64,000 bases of DNA from Silvibacterium acidisoli (GTDB taxonomy: Bacteria; Acidobacteriota; Terriglobia; Terriglobales; Acidobacteriaceae): the NCBI GenBank assembly GCA_022870745.1, contig CP085323.1, positions 2,046,001-2,110,000 on the forward strand. Direction: 5' to 3'. The translations under genes and the position numbers were made by a program. The notes below the pieces were generated by a model. The model had not been told where the DNA came from, made no database searches, and saw only the letters and a list, made by a program, of their open reading frames with translations. Positions 9,293-17,948 of the stretch are shown here, piece after piece (positions within the stretch are counted from its first letter, which is position 1; every line of letters starts with the position of its first letter).

Positions 9293-9325
9293 AAAAAAAA
9301 TCATGCCGCCCAAAAGGCGGCATGA
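9293..9325 (-). terminator. Rho-independent terminator of the TonB-dependent receptor gene
   Basis: A 10-bp perfect stem (9301-9310 with 9316-9325), loop CAAAA, followed on the minus strand by eight T residues (complement of 9293-9300). It lies 20 bp after the receptor stop codon and separates that transcript from the CheB-CheR operon. Confidence 0.9.
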
Positions 9326-9345
9326 CTCTTTTTGCGTTTGGTTTG

Positions 9346-12300
9346 TTAGAACTGCAGCTTCAGAGACATCTGGATCTGACGCGGGAAGTTCTGCTGAGTG
9401 GAACCGATGGTGCCGTAGCCGGACCACGATCCGGGCTGATTGTCCGACGCCACGCTGGTATTGCGGGTTGGGGCTACGTCAGGCGAACCAGTATTCGGTC
9501 CTCCGAAGATAGCTGTATTAGTGATGTTGAAAGCCTCGGCCTTGTACTGCAGCGTTACGCCTTCGCGAATCAGGAATTTCTTCTCGAAACCGATAGCAGT
9601 CTGTTGGGCCCAGGGGTCGAGGACCTTCGTCGAGATCGGGACCTGAGTTACAGCCGTGTACTCGGGGAATGTCTGGAAGCAGTTGTTTTGCGTGTTGTTG
9701 AGGTAGCTCTTCCAGCTGCGGTGAGTCGCGACAATGTTGTAGTTTCCGCAGTTGAAGAGGTCGCCATTAGGATAACCGACCGGTTGGCCGCCATCATTCT
9801 GGAAGATCCAGTCCATCTGCCAGTCGTTGACAATCTGTCCGAGCAAGCCGTGCGCGTCGGAAAAGACTGCACCGCCACGACCGATTGGCAATCCCCAGAG
9901 TCCGCTGAAAGCGAGGTCCCAGGGGCGGTTGCTGCCGTCCGTGGTGTAGTAGGGCTCCGGATCAACCAGCCCGGCACCATTATTGTTGAGAAAACCCGTG
10001 GCTGATAGCAGGTGAGACCACGTGAACGAAGTCAGGAAGCTAAGTCCCTTGGAAAGAACACCGGTGCCGGAAAAGCGCTTTTCGAGCTTAGCCAGCAAGG
10101 CGTCGTAATTGCTGTAGCCACCAGGGAAGGTGTAGTCGTAGACGCCACCATCAAACTGCGGGTAGGGCACCTTGAGGTATTTCGCCTGAATGGTTGGATT
10201 CTGTCCAAGCGAGGTGTTCGGGTCGATCGCTCCATAGAACGGGTTGGGAACCTGCTGATCCAGGTAGTTGGGATTGGCGTGTCCGAGGGCGAAGTCTGTC
10301 GCGCTGATCGGATCAAGCTGCTTCGATGCGCGCAGGTTGCTCGCGTGGTTGCCGAGATAGGTGATTTCGCCAACCATCTGGAAGGGCAGGGCTTGTTGGA
10401 TGCCGACGGTCCACTCTTGCACGTGAATGATTTTGCGGTCGCGAAGATCGATGCCGAAGTTGGATCCCACGAGCGCAAGGCCACCGAGAGACGAACCCGG
10501 CGGTGTGACATAGCCATTCGGATACGGAATACCACTGTTGAAGGCACCGCTCGGATGCAGGCCGCCGTCGGGCGAAGAGTTATAGCTGGTGGTCTGGTTC
10601 CATGCGGAGGCGCCACCAAGCTCAATACCGAATGCCTTGGTGATGAGGTAGCCGCCATGGATGACGGTATTCTTGTTCGGACCCCATGAGATACCGATCT
10701 TCGGCTGCCAGTATCCTGTGTTGTTCGGATATGCCGGCTGGTTGGGACCGGCAAAGAGTACCTCGCCATACATCGGAGCGAGCGAAGGCACGAGAGACGA
10801 TACGGGGTTGATGCAGGTGAAGCACATACCTGCGAGAAGCCGGTTGTGGCGCTCGATGGGCGAGAATTCTGCGTCCCAACGGATGCCCGCGTTTACGGTG
10901 ATGTTGCGGCGGACCTTCCAGTCATCCTGAACAAACGCACCGGTGTAGCGATACGACTCATAGGGTGCGATGTTGTAATCTACGCCGCCACCGGAAGAGT
11001 AGCCCATGAGCAGGTCGGCAACGACAGAACCATCTCCATTATTCTGCACGAATGGGTCTTTCTGCGTGAAGCCATCGCTGAAGCTGAAGTAGCCACTCGG
11101 ACGGCCGATGCCGGATGGAACGTCATGGTATAGAGACCACTCCGCACCATAGTGCAGGTTGTGGTTGCCAAGTACCTGCGTGATGGACGGACCTATGTCA
11201 TAAGTTTCGAAGACATTCGGATCGGCGGAGTTACCAATGACGCTGGGGAGGTTGTCACCGAGATCGATTTCCGGAGCCCAGTTTCTGTTCGATGTGGGGA
11301 TACTCGGCATCGTCAGACCAAGGTCTCCGGGTGTCAGCTGATCAATACCGGCAGACACGGTTCCATTCGGGGCAATCGTCCAGTAACGGTTAAACGATGC
11401 GCGGACGTCTCCGATAAGTCTCGGGCTGAAAGTGTGAGTCAGATCGAGAACCTGGGTGATGCCGGAGCGATAGTTGTTGATGTTACCCATGATCGCCGGG
11501 CCAGTGAGACCGTTGCCATTACGGTATTCCGTGCCAGACCACCAGCTAAAGATGCCGTAGAGTTTGGTCCTGTCCGTGAAGTCATAATCGGCACGGCCGG
11601 TGTAGATGTTGTACTTGTAGCGGTCCTTGCCATTGAAGACGTAATTGTTGGTATAGCCGGGCCGATTAGGTGCGGGAAACAGCTTCATGATGCTCAGACC
11701 GATCGGGCTGATGCGGTTTGCCGGGATGATATTGCCCGGGAACATCTGGCGAGTGTAATTTGCGCACGTTGCATCGGTGCACGTAGTGGTGTTCGGATCG
11801 TAAATGCCAGCCTTGTTTTGAGACGCCAGATAGCTGGAGAGGTTTACCGAGCCGTCGGGGCCAGGGTACATATCAGCGGTCGGAACAGTGGTGTTGACGC
11901 CTGCAGGAAGAACCTGCCGATATCCTTCATAGCTGAAGAAGAAGAAACCCTTGTTGTTCCTGGTAAATGGTCCACCCAGCGTGCCACCAAACTGATGTTC
12001 GTTGTGGAAGGGTTTGGCTTCATTCACCTGGTTCAGGTTGAAGGTGTTGGCGTCAAGGATCGAATTTTTCCAGAAATCGTATGCCGTGCCGTGAAAGTGC
12101 GGCGTGCCGTTCTTAAGGATGATGTTGACCGCACCGCCGCCGACGCGCCCATACTGAGCATCGAAGGTGATGGTCATGATCTTGAACTCCTGGATGCCAT
12201 CAATTGACGGAGCAACGGTCCAGGTGCCGGCGGGTCCGCCGCCCTGAATCGAGATCGGAGCGCCATTCAGCAGGAACTGGTTGGTCGAACCAGGCAGGCC

Positions 12301-12897
12301 ACTGATGGAGTAGGCATTCGAGACGTCCCAGCCGCGGGTACCGGAATAGCCGCCGGGACCGAATTGTGTCTGCGTGAAGCGGACGCCGGGAGTGAGCTCC
12401 ATCAGCATGTAAACCTGGCGGCCGTTCAAAGGCAGGTTCTGCACTTTATCTGGGTCGATGACGCTGCCACCGGAAGCGTCAGCCGTGCTCAACTCCAGCG
12501 GGTTTTCGGTCACGGAGACGGTCTCGCTGACTGCGCCGACGGGCATGACGAAGTTTTCCGAAATCTTCGCGGAAACATCGATGGTGACATCAGTGTGTTC
12601 GACGGACTTGAATCCCGGTGCATCGACCTTGATCGAATAGGTGCCGGGCTGGACGTATGGAATGTAAAAACTGCCTTTGCTGTCTGACTTGCCGTTGTAA
12701 GTGTGTTCCGGGCTCTTGACGACGATCCTGGCGTTCTGGATTACGCTGCCCTCTGAATCAGCTACGACGCCGGTTACGGTGCCGCGGTACTCCTGTCCGA
12801 AGCCGCGAACGGCCGGCAGAAGAACCAGGAGAGCGACAAGCATTTTGAGGTGGTTAGAGGTGAGGGCGGTTTGTATTTTTAGTACCGCTTCTGACAT
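9346..12897 (-). CDS. TonB-dependent receptor, Oar-like, with carboxypeptidase-regulatory-like domain
   Basis: About 1,183 residues. A signal peptide with hydrophobic core MLVALLVLLPAV ends near an FGQ; a carboxypeptidase-regulatory-like (Ig-like) domain follows (YRGTVTGVVADSEGS...GTYSIKVDAPGF), then a plug domain (QNLPLNGRQVYMLMELTPGV) and a very long beta-barrel. The final residue is Phe in MSLKLQF, as expected for BAM-inserted barrels. This oversized Oar-type receptor is expanded in Acidobacteria, where it is thought to import oligosaccharides or other bulky substrates; the ligand is unknown. ATG 12897 is preferred over 12942 because it places the signal peptide near the N-terminus. It has its own terminator and probably its own promoter in the AT-rich stretch upstream. 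Confidence 0.92.
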   Translation of the reverse strand: MSEAVLKIQTALTSNHLKMLVALLVLLPAVRGFGQEYRGTVTGVVADSEGSVIQNARIVVKSPEHTYNGKSDSKGSFYIPYVQPGTYSIKVDAPGFKSVEHTDVTIDVSAKISENFVMPVGAVSETVSVTENPLELSTADASGGSVIDPDKVQNLPLNGRQVYMLMELTPGVRFTQTQFGPGGYSGTRGWDVSNAYSISGLPGSTNQFLLNGAPISIQGGGPAGTWTVAPSIDGIQEFKIMTITFDAQYGRVGGGAVNIILKNGTPHFHGTAYDFWKNSILDANTFNLNQVNEAKPFHNEHQFGGTLGGPFTRNNKGFFFFSYEGYRQVLPAGVNTTVPTADMYPGPDGSVNLSSYLASQNKAGIYDPNTTTCTDATCANYTRQMFPGNIIPANRISPIGLSIMKLFPAPNRPGYTNNYVFNGKDRYKYNIYTGRADYDFTDRTKLYGIFSWWSGTEYRNGNGLTGPAIMGNINNYRSGITQVLDLTHTFSPRLIGDVRASFNRYWTIAPNGTVSAGIDQLTPGDLGLTMPSIPTSNRNWAPEIDLGDNLPSVIGNSADPNVFETYDIGPSITQVLGNHNLHYGAEWSLYHDVPSGIGRPSGYFSFSDGFTQKDPFVQNNGDGSVVADLLMGYSSGGGVDYNIAPYESYRYTGAFVQDDWKVRRNITVNAGIRWDAEFSPIERHNRLLAGMCFTCINPVSSLVPSLAPMYGEVLFAGPNQPAYPNNTGYWQPKIGISWGPNKNTVIHGGYLITKAFGIELGGASAWNQTTSYNSSPDGGLHPSGAFNSGIPYPNGYVTPPGSSLGGLALVGSNFGIDLRDRKIIHVQEWTVGIQQALPFQMVGEITYLGNHASNLRASKQLDPISATDFALGHANPNYLDQQVPNPFYGAIDPNTSLGQNPTIQAKYLKVPYPQFDGGVYDYTFPGGYSNYDALLAKLEKRFSGTGVLSKGLSFLTSFTWSHLLSATGFLNNNGAGLVDPEPYYTTDGSNRPWDLAFSGLWGLPIGRGGAVFSDAHGLLGQIVNDWQMDWIFQNDGGQPVGYPNGDLFNCGNYNIVATHRSWKSYLNNTQNNCFQTFPEYTAVTQVPISTKVLDPWAQQTAIGFEKKFLIREGVTLQYKAEAFNITNTAIFGGPNTGSPDVAPTRNTSVASDNQPGSWSGYGTIGSTQQNFPRQIQMSLKLQF

Positions 12898-12942
12898 CGT
12901 TGTCAAAACACAACGTGTCGCGTCTGGCCTTTGGTCTGCCAT

Positions 12943-13600
12943 CGGGGGTAGCCTCCACTTTCAGCCGACCAATATATCTCAGCAATGATTGGAAATGGAA
13001 CAAGGAATTAACGCTCTAGATAACATCGGGGCTTCAAACGAATTAATATCCAACGCGTTTGTTTGTATATGCTTAAGGGGCTTTGACGGGATCGAAGCCT
13101 CACCCTGCCCGAGAGTAACGTGATTTAGTCGGCTTATCAGACCAATAACACCCCCTGCCCGGTTTCTCGATGCATGCCCGTCGCTGCGGTCTCGGGTGTT
13201 CGCCCCGGCCACCACTAACCAGTCGTGGCACGAATGCTGGCCGTTGCAGCGTTGCATCCGAGATACGGCATGCAGTTTTCGGAGTCACGCTCACCTGAAG
13301 ATTGCAGAATTGCAACTTGGCGGGCGGCGGGTCGTCTGCTACATTTAGTTCGCCTTCATTCCTCCGCCTTTCCTGGCCGTCTGCTGCGTCGTCTGGTTGG
13401 AGTGGCAACATGCTGCGCCGGAGCTTGCCGTGAAGTCTCCGCCCCGCATGACAGACGATCGCCGGGCTCACTGATTGTCAGCAAAGAGTCTGCGACGTTC
13501 GAAGTTGCATCGGCCAGAGGGAGAGTAAGAGGCCCTGCGATGAGCCCTTGGCCCCGATTTCTCATTACCCCGAAAGCTCCAGATAGAGGGCTTCCTGAAT
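12943..13600. other. Intergenic region between divergent receptor and sigma-54 activator genes
   Basis: About 660 bp without a convincing gene. The first 130 bp are AT-rich and probably hold the receptor promoter. Farther on there is a small TTGCA-N4-TGCAA dyad (13302-13314). Open frames that cross this stretch in several phases lack ribosome sites and family similarity. Confidence 0.5.
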
Positions 13601-13601
13601 T

Positions 13602-14684
13602 TTGCGATCACGCACGTCTTCGTGCGCGGATGGGGGCATTGTGCGAGAGGATCTCACGGGTTCGGATTTACGGAAGGTTTTCGAGCAGCATGGATTTGTA
13701 ACCGGTTCTGACTGTCTTCTTCCACTGCTTCGGAGAGCGATCAAGGCCGCAGAGGTAAGCGACGTAACCACGCTGATCGAAGGGGAAACCGGGACAGGCA
13801 AACAGGTTCTTGCCCAGGCGATCCATTCGCTCGATGGTAAGCGGAAGAACAACGCCTTCGTTACGGTTCACTGCAGCACTGTCAGCGAATCGTTGGCTGA
13901 AAGCGAGCTCTTCGGCCATCAGCGCGGAGCGTTTTCGGGCGCGTTCGCAAACCGCCGCGGACTCTTCCAGGCGGCGCGAAACGGCACGCTGTTTCTCGAC
14001 GACGTGAACGATCTGCCGCTCGTCCTGCAACCAAAACTGCTCGATGTTCTGCAGCGTGGGACGGTGCGTCCGGTAGGTTCGGACTTCGAGGTGCCGATCG
14101 ATGTGCGAATCATCGCCGCAGCGAACCGGCCACTGGAACCGCTGGTGAAAGAGGGCCGCTTCCGGCAGGATCTCTATCATCGCCTCAACGTGGTGCGGCT
14201 GGAACTGCCGCCGCTGCGTGAACGCCCCGCCGACTTCGCCAGCCTCATGCTGACCTTTGCGTGCCGCCATGCGGGGCTTTACCGCCCGATCCTCTCTGTC
14301 GATCCTGAGCTGCTGCGCTTCCTTGAATCGCAGCCAATCCTGGGCAATGTGCGCGAGTTGGAGAATGCAGTTCAGCGCATGCTGTTCCTGAAGACTGAAG
14401 GCGCATCGTTGACGCTTGAGGACTGGACGCGGCAGGTCAGCACGGAAGCGCCAGGCGAAAAGATCGACCTGATGGCGCAGACCGCAAACGCAGTCTGGCG
14501 CACGATTTCAAACGGCGAGTGCGGATACGGGCAGGCGCTGCAGGAACTAGAGAAGCGCGTACTGGAAGCAGCAATGAGCGTGCCTGGTTCGACGAGACGC
14601 AAGGTGGCGAAGCAGCTTCACATCAGTGAACGGGCGCTTTACTACAAGATGCGCGCGTGCGGCATCGCCAGCCGCATTCGATAG
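13602..14684 (+). CDS. Sigma-54-dependent transcriptional activator without sensor domain
   Basis: A 360-residue bacterial enhancer-binding protein of PspF-like layout. The AAA+ domain begins almost at once (Walker A GETGTGKQ, 61-68), with the sigma-54 contact loop GAFSGA (109-114), Walker B LFLDDVNDL (130-138) and a conserved arginine-rich FRQDLYHRLNVVRLELPPLRER segment. It ends in a Fis-type helix-turn-helix (about 333-356). There is no receiver, GAF or PAS domain. Two positions are unusual: GAFTGA is GAFSGA, and the Walker B Asp-Glu is Asp-Asp. No in-frame ATG exists near the start; TTG 13602 or GTG 13641 are possible. It lies directly upstream of the injection-system genes on the same strand, so it is the likely activator of that operon. 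Confidence 0.88.
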   Translation: MRSRTSSCADGGIVREDLTGSDLRKVFEQHGFVTGSDCLLPLLRRAIKAAEVSDVTTLIEGETGTGKQVLAQAIHSLDGKRKNNAFVTVHCSTVSESLAESELFGHQRGAFSGAFANRRGLFQAARNGTLFLDDVNDLPLVLQPKLLDVLQRGTVRPVGSDFEVPIDVRIIAAANRPLEPLVKEGRFRQDLYHRLNVVRLELPPLRERPADFASLMLTFACRHAGLYRPILSVDPELLRFLESQPILGNVRELENAVQRMLFLKTEGASLTLEDWTRQVSTEAPGEKIDLMAQTANAVWRTISNGECGYGQALQELEKRVLEAAMSVPGSTRRKVAKQLHISERALYYKMRACGIASRIR

Positions 14685-14702
14685 ATTCGTCTGCACTGCT
14701 TT

Positions 14703-14727
14703 GGGTCCGCACGTCGGCAGCGGACCC
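14703..14727. promoter_or_regulatory. Inverted repeat, candidate activator site 1 (or terminator of the regulator gene)
   Basis: GGGTCCGC (14703-14710), 9-nt spacer, GCGGACCC (14720-14727). It shares the half-sites GTCCGC and GCGGAC with the dyad at 14861-14880. The following bases (TATTTC) make only a poor T-run, so a terminator is possible but weak. A binding site for the upstream enhancer-binding protein is proposed. Confidence 0.45.
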
Positions 14728-14860
14728 TATTTCTGCGCGCTGAAGCGCGCTGCATAAATCTTCACCTGCCATGCAAAACCGGGCAGCGCGTTCCTGCGCA
14801 GGCACAGCAAGGTCTTCATCCATTCCGCTGCATGCAGGATGGCCTTGTGCTGCTCATTCC

Positions 14861-14880
14861 GTCCGCAACATCTTGCGGAC
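14861..14880. promoter_or_regulatory. Inverted repeat, candidate activator site 2
   Basis: GTCCGCAA (14861-14868), spacer CATC, TTGCGGAC (14873-14880): a perfect 8-bp dyad. Its centre is about 155 bp from the first dyad and about 170 bp upstream of the start site predicted from the -24/-12 candidate, a usual distance for enhancer sites of sigma-54 activators. Confidence 0.5.
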
Positions 14881-15011
14881 ATGGTGCAGCTTGCGCTTCA
14901 CGCGATCTCTGGCCCTGCATCGCATGACAGCTTTGACAAGCGATGAAATTTGAATCGGTTACATGGCGGAGCCGCGCATATTCCACAAGCCTTGTACACG
15001 CATGCTTCATT

Positions 15012-15027
15012 TGGCTTGCCTCGTGCA
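15012..15027 (+). promoter_or_regulatory. Candidate sigma-54 (-24/-12) promoter of the injection-system operon
   Basis: TGGCTTG-N4-GTGCA compared with consensus TGGCACG-N4-TTGCA. The invariant GG (15013-15014) and GC (15025-15026) are separated by exactly 10 nt, and TGGC, the following G and the final TGCA match. Transcription would begin near 15038, between the activator gene and the first operon gene. The match is by eye and has three mismatches to consensus. Confidence 0.5.
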
Positions 15028-15080
15028 TACACGTATGCGCTTGCGACGGTTACTGCGAGCGGCTGGATGAAGGGGGCCAT

Positions 15081-15323
15081 CTGATAAGCCTCGGCGACAC
15101 TGTCCGGTTTCGCAGTATGGACATCTTTCTGCCGCTCGCGGATGAACTGCCTGGTGTGTTGAAGGAAAGTCCAGAGCTTGAAGGAACGATTCTGAGCTTT
15201 TCGGATTCAAGCCAGGAGCCTCGCGTGTTTGCAGTGGTAGAGGTTGTCATGCGCCGCAGTGTGGTGGTGCCGGTTGTGAAGCTGAAGTTGGTAGAAGCAG
15301 GCGACTCGACCGAGGACGGTTGA
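15081..15323 (+). CDS. Small hypothetical protein, first gene of the injection-system operon
   Basis: The frame is open from ATG 14943, which would give 126 residues, but the part before residue 47 is Cys-rich, lacks a ribosome site and would lie upstream of the predicted sigma-54 transcript start. A strong AGGGGG (15071-15076) precedes residue 47 (CTG at 15081), giving about 80 residues beginning L-I-S-L-G-D-T-V-R-F. The body alternates hydrophobic and charged residues in strand-like fashion (FAVVEVVMRRSVVVPVVKLKLVE). No family was recognised. Its place just before the sheath suggests a structural or assembly role (inference). Use of a CTG start is uncertain; ATG 15117 is another possibility. 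Confidence 0.5.
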   Translation: MISLGDTVRFRSMDIFLPLADELPGVLKESPELEGTILSFSDSSQEPRVFAVVEVVMRRSVVVPVVKLKLVEAGDSTEDG

Positions 15324-15372
15324 AGGTAGCGGGAATTTCAAGGGCATTTGTTGGAGAAAGGGAGAAGCATTT

Positions 15373-17376
15373 ATGCCAGTCACTCCTACATATCCGGGCG
15401 TCTACATCCAGGAGCTGCCGAGTCCGGTGCACTCGATTGCAGCCGTGGCGACGTCCATCACAGCATTTGTGGGCTACACCGCGCGCGGTATCGATAACCG
15501 GGCCGAAGAGATCTTCAGCTTCTCCGATTTCGAGAGGCTCTTCGGCGGTATTGCCTCGAACAGCGAACTGAGCTACGCCGTGCAGCAGTTCTTTCAGAAT
15601 GGAGGTGCGCAGGCATACGTAGTGCGAACTCCTGCGACTTCTCTTGGCGCTGCAAGTGCTTCGGTCACATTCGATGGCATAGAGTTCCTAGCACTGAGTA
15701 GCGGAACATGGGCAGACGGTGAGCTACTGGTAGACATCGATACGATCGGCGTAGATCTCACGGCGGATCCGCTGGCCTTCAACGTAACGATCACTGACCT
15801 GGCCGACAACACGACCGAGTACTTTCCCAGCGTGACGCTCGCCAGCGCAAAGAGCAACTTCATTACGGCGATCCTGAACGATCCGGATAATGGATCGCAA
15901 CTGGTGAAGGTTTCCTTTCCGGGAGCTACACCTACAACCGCCCCCACGGTCAGTGGAGTGACCGGCGCAGCAATCACCACAGCCTCGGTGAACACGGCGG
16001 TTGCAGGAAGCGCTACCGGGGCGACAGCGACGCAGGACTTCAGCCTGAAGGTAAGCACGAGCTTTCCTGCAACGGCTCCGGCACCGATGCCCATTACGGT
16101 GAAAGTTTTCGGAAGCGGGAGCGCCGTGCCGCAAACACTTGCCGGACTCGCTTCGAAGGTGCAGCAGGCGATGAATGCAGTACTCGCAGTGCAGATGCCG
16201 GGGGCCAGCGTGCAATGCACCGTTGCGCCGAGCGGAACTGGGCAGGCCCTGCGCATCAATGCCCTGCTTCCGCAAAATCCTGATGCGGTCGTTACGTTCG
16301 CGAGCACGGGAAGCGGCGGCGATGCATCGGCTGCGCTGGGACTCTCGGCGCCGGTGGTAGCCAATGTTGCGCACTACACAATCGGATCGGGCAACGCGCA
16401 TGGAGCCCAGACGGCGTCAGTCAAAGGAAAAGACGGAACAGGCTTACCGCAGACTGCAGACATCATCGGTGACCATGCGACTTTCACCGGCATCTACGCG
16501 CTCGATAAGGTGGACCTGTTCAATCTGCTGAGCATTCCCGATGCGGCGCGCGCGTTGGCAAGCGACCCCAACGCGGCAGATCCGAGCATCAATGCGCTGG
16601 CGATCTACAGTGCCGCGATTACGATGTGCGACCAGCGGCGTGCGTTCCTTTTGTGCGATCCTCCGCCTAACGTCAACTCTGTATTGGGAGCCGTGGACTG
16701 GATATCGGATAACCTTGGCGTGATCGATCCCAACGGCGCTGCGTTCTTCCCCCGGCTGCGATTGGCCGACCCCGCAAATAACTATCAGCTTCGCACCTTT
16801 GCACCTTCTGGTGTGGTGGCAGGGGTGTATGCGAGCATCGACGGCTCGCGTGGGGTATGGAAGGCGCCCGCAGGAATCGAAGCCACGCTGAACGGCGTAC
16901 AGAGCATGACTTACAAACTGAGCGATCCCGAAAACGGTGTGCTCAATCCGCTGGGACTGAACTGCTTCCGTAACTTTCCTGTTTATGGATCGGTGCTTTG
17001 GGGCGCCCGGACACTGGTCGGCGCCGATGCGATGACGAATCAGTGGAAGTATGTTCCGGTGCGGCGCATGGCGCTGTTCCTCGAAGAGAGCCTGTATCGG
17101 GGCACGAAATGGGTGGTCTTCGAGCCGAATGACGAACCGCTATGGGCTGCAATTCGTTTGAACATCGGCGCGTTCATGCAGACCTATTTTCTAAAAGGCG
17201 CATTCCAGGGGCAGACGCCGGACCAGGCCTACTTTGTGAAGTGTGACAGTGAGACGACTACGCAGACCGACATCGACAACGGCGTAGTGAACATCCTCGT
17301 CGGCTTTGCTCCGTTAAAGCCGGCGGAGTTTGTGGTGATCCAGATCGAGCAGCTAACCGGGCAGGCCCAGAGTTAA
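15373..17376 (+). CDS. Contractile tail sheath protein
   Basis: A 667-residue sheath protein. The N-terminus (PTYPGVYIQELPSP, then ITAFVGYTARG) is the classic sheath start that donates the strand linking neighbouring subunits. The C-terminal third (RRMALFLEESLYRGTKWVVFEPNDEPLW, then NIGAFMQTYFLKGAFQG) is the conserved core common to phage, T6SS-like and eCIS sheaths. Between about residues 95 and 365 is a large Ala/Thr/Gly-rich beta-type insertion, making it longer than Afp/PVC sheaths. On contraction the sheath drives the inner tube out of the particle. It is the only sheath gene in the locus; Afp and PVC carry three. A GGGAG lies about 9 nt before the ATG, and the tube gene follows 12 bp later. 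Confidence 0.95.
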   Translation: MPVTPTYPGVYIQELPSPVHSIAAVATSITAFVGYTARGIDNRAEEIFSFSDFERLFGGIASNSELSYAVQQFFQNGGAQAYVVRTPATSLGAASASVTFDGIEFLALSSGTWADGELLVDIDTIGVDLTADPLAFNVTITDLADNTTEYFPSVTLASAKSNFITAILNDPDNGSQLVKVSFPGATPTTAPTVSGVTGAAITTASVNTAVAGSATGATATQDFSLKVSTSFPATAPAPMPITVKVFGSGSAVPQTLAGLASKVQQAMNAVLAVQMPGASVQCTVAPSGTGQALRINALLPQNPDAVVTFASTGSGGDASAALGLSAPVVANVAHYTIGSGNAHGAQTASVKGKDGTGLPQTADIIGDHATFTGIYALDKVDLFNLLSIPDAARALASDPNAADPSINALAIYSAAITMCDQRRAFLLCDPPPNVNSVLGAVDWISDNLGVIDPNGAAFFPRLRLADPANNYQLRTFAPSGVVAGVYASIDGSRGVWKAPAGIEATLNGVQSMTYKLSDPENGVLNPLGLNCFRNFPVYGSVLWGARTLVGADAMTNQWKYVPVRRMALFLEESLYRGTKWVVFEPNDEPLWAAIRLNIGAFMQTYFLKGAFQGQTPDQAYFVKCDSETTTQTDIDNGVVNILVGFAPLKPAEFVVIQIEQLTGQAQS

Positions 17377-17388
17377 GAAAGGTGACCT

Positions 17389-17916
17389 ATGGCGAATTTT
17401 GTCGTCAATGCGCAGCGCTTTGATCCCTATAAGAACTTCAAGTTCCGGCTTAAGTGGGATAACCATTACGTCGCCGGCATAAGCAAAGTCAGCGGTCTTA
17501 AGCGGACCACGGAAGTTGTGAAGCATCGCGAAGGTGGCGACCCCAGCACGAGTCGCAAGTCGCCGGGCCGCACCGAATATGACGCGATCACGCTTGAGCG
17601 CGGCGTCACTCATGACCTTGATTTCGAAGCCTGGGCAACGAAGGTGTGGCAGTTGAATGCGACGCTCGGATCGGAAGTCTCGCTCGCGGATTTTCGTAAG
17701 GAGATGATTCTCGAGTTCTACAACGAAGCGGGACAGCTTGCGATCAGTTACAAGATCCATCGCGCCTGGGTGTCGGAGTTCCAGGCCCTTCCCGATCTCG
17801 ATGCGAATGCGAATGCCGTGGCAATACAGCACATAAAGCTAGAGAACGAAGGATGGGAGCGGGACACGGCGGTCACTGAACCTACCGAGCAGGTTTTGAC
17901 ACCACCACGCGGATAG
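17389..17916 (+). CDS. Tail tube protein (gp19/Hcp-like)
   Basis: A 175-residue tube subunit of the conserved phage-tail tube family: the start NAQRFDPYKNFKFRLKW, the VAGISKVSGLKRTTEVVKHREGG block typical of eCIS tubes, and a C-terminal NANAVAIQHIKLENEGWERD. Hexameric rings of this protein would stack to form the hollow inner tube through which cargo passes. A clear AAGGTG ribosome site precedes the ATG. Only one copy is present, directly after the sheath, as in the simpler cyanobacterial and actinobacterial systems rather than the multi-tube Afp/PVC systems. Confidence 0.95.
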   Translation: MANFVVNAQRFDPYKNFKFRLKWDNHYVAGISKVSGLKRTTEVVKHREGGDPSTSRKSPGRTEYDAITLERGVTHDLDFEAWATKVWQLNATLGSEVSLADFRKEMILEFYNEAGQLAISYKIHRAWVSEFQALPDLDANANAVAIQHIKLENEGWERDTAVTEPTEQVLTPPRG

Positions 17917-17948
17917 ATGTCGGCTGAGTTTCCTGGAGATGACGGAAG

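Noticed and set aside
13225-13701. 158-codon open frame before the sigma-54 activator
   Set aside because: It overlaps the activator in another frame, is Arg/Cys/Ser-rich without recognisable pattern and has no ribosome site.
14881-14897. Alternative -24/-12 element directly after the second dyad
   Set aside because: GG and GC are 10 nt apart, but most other consensus bases differ, and the site would overlap the proposed activator dyad; the element at 15012-15027 is the better match.
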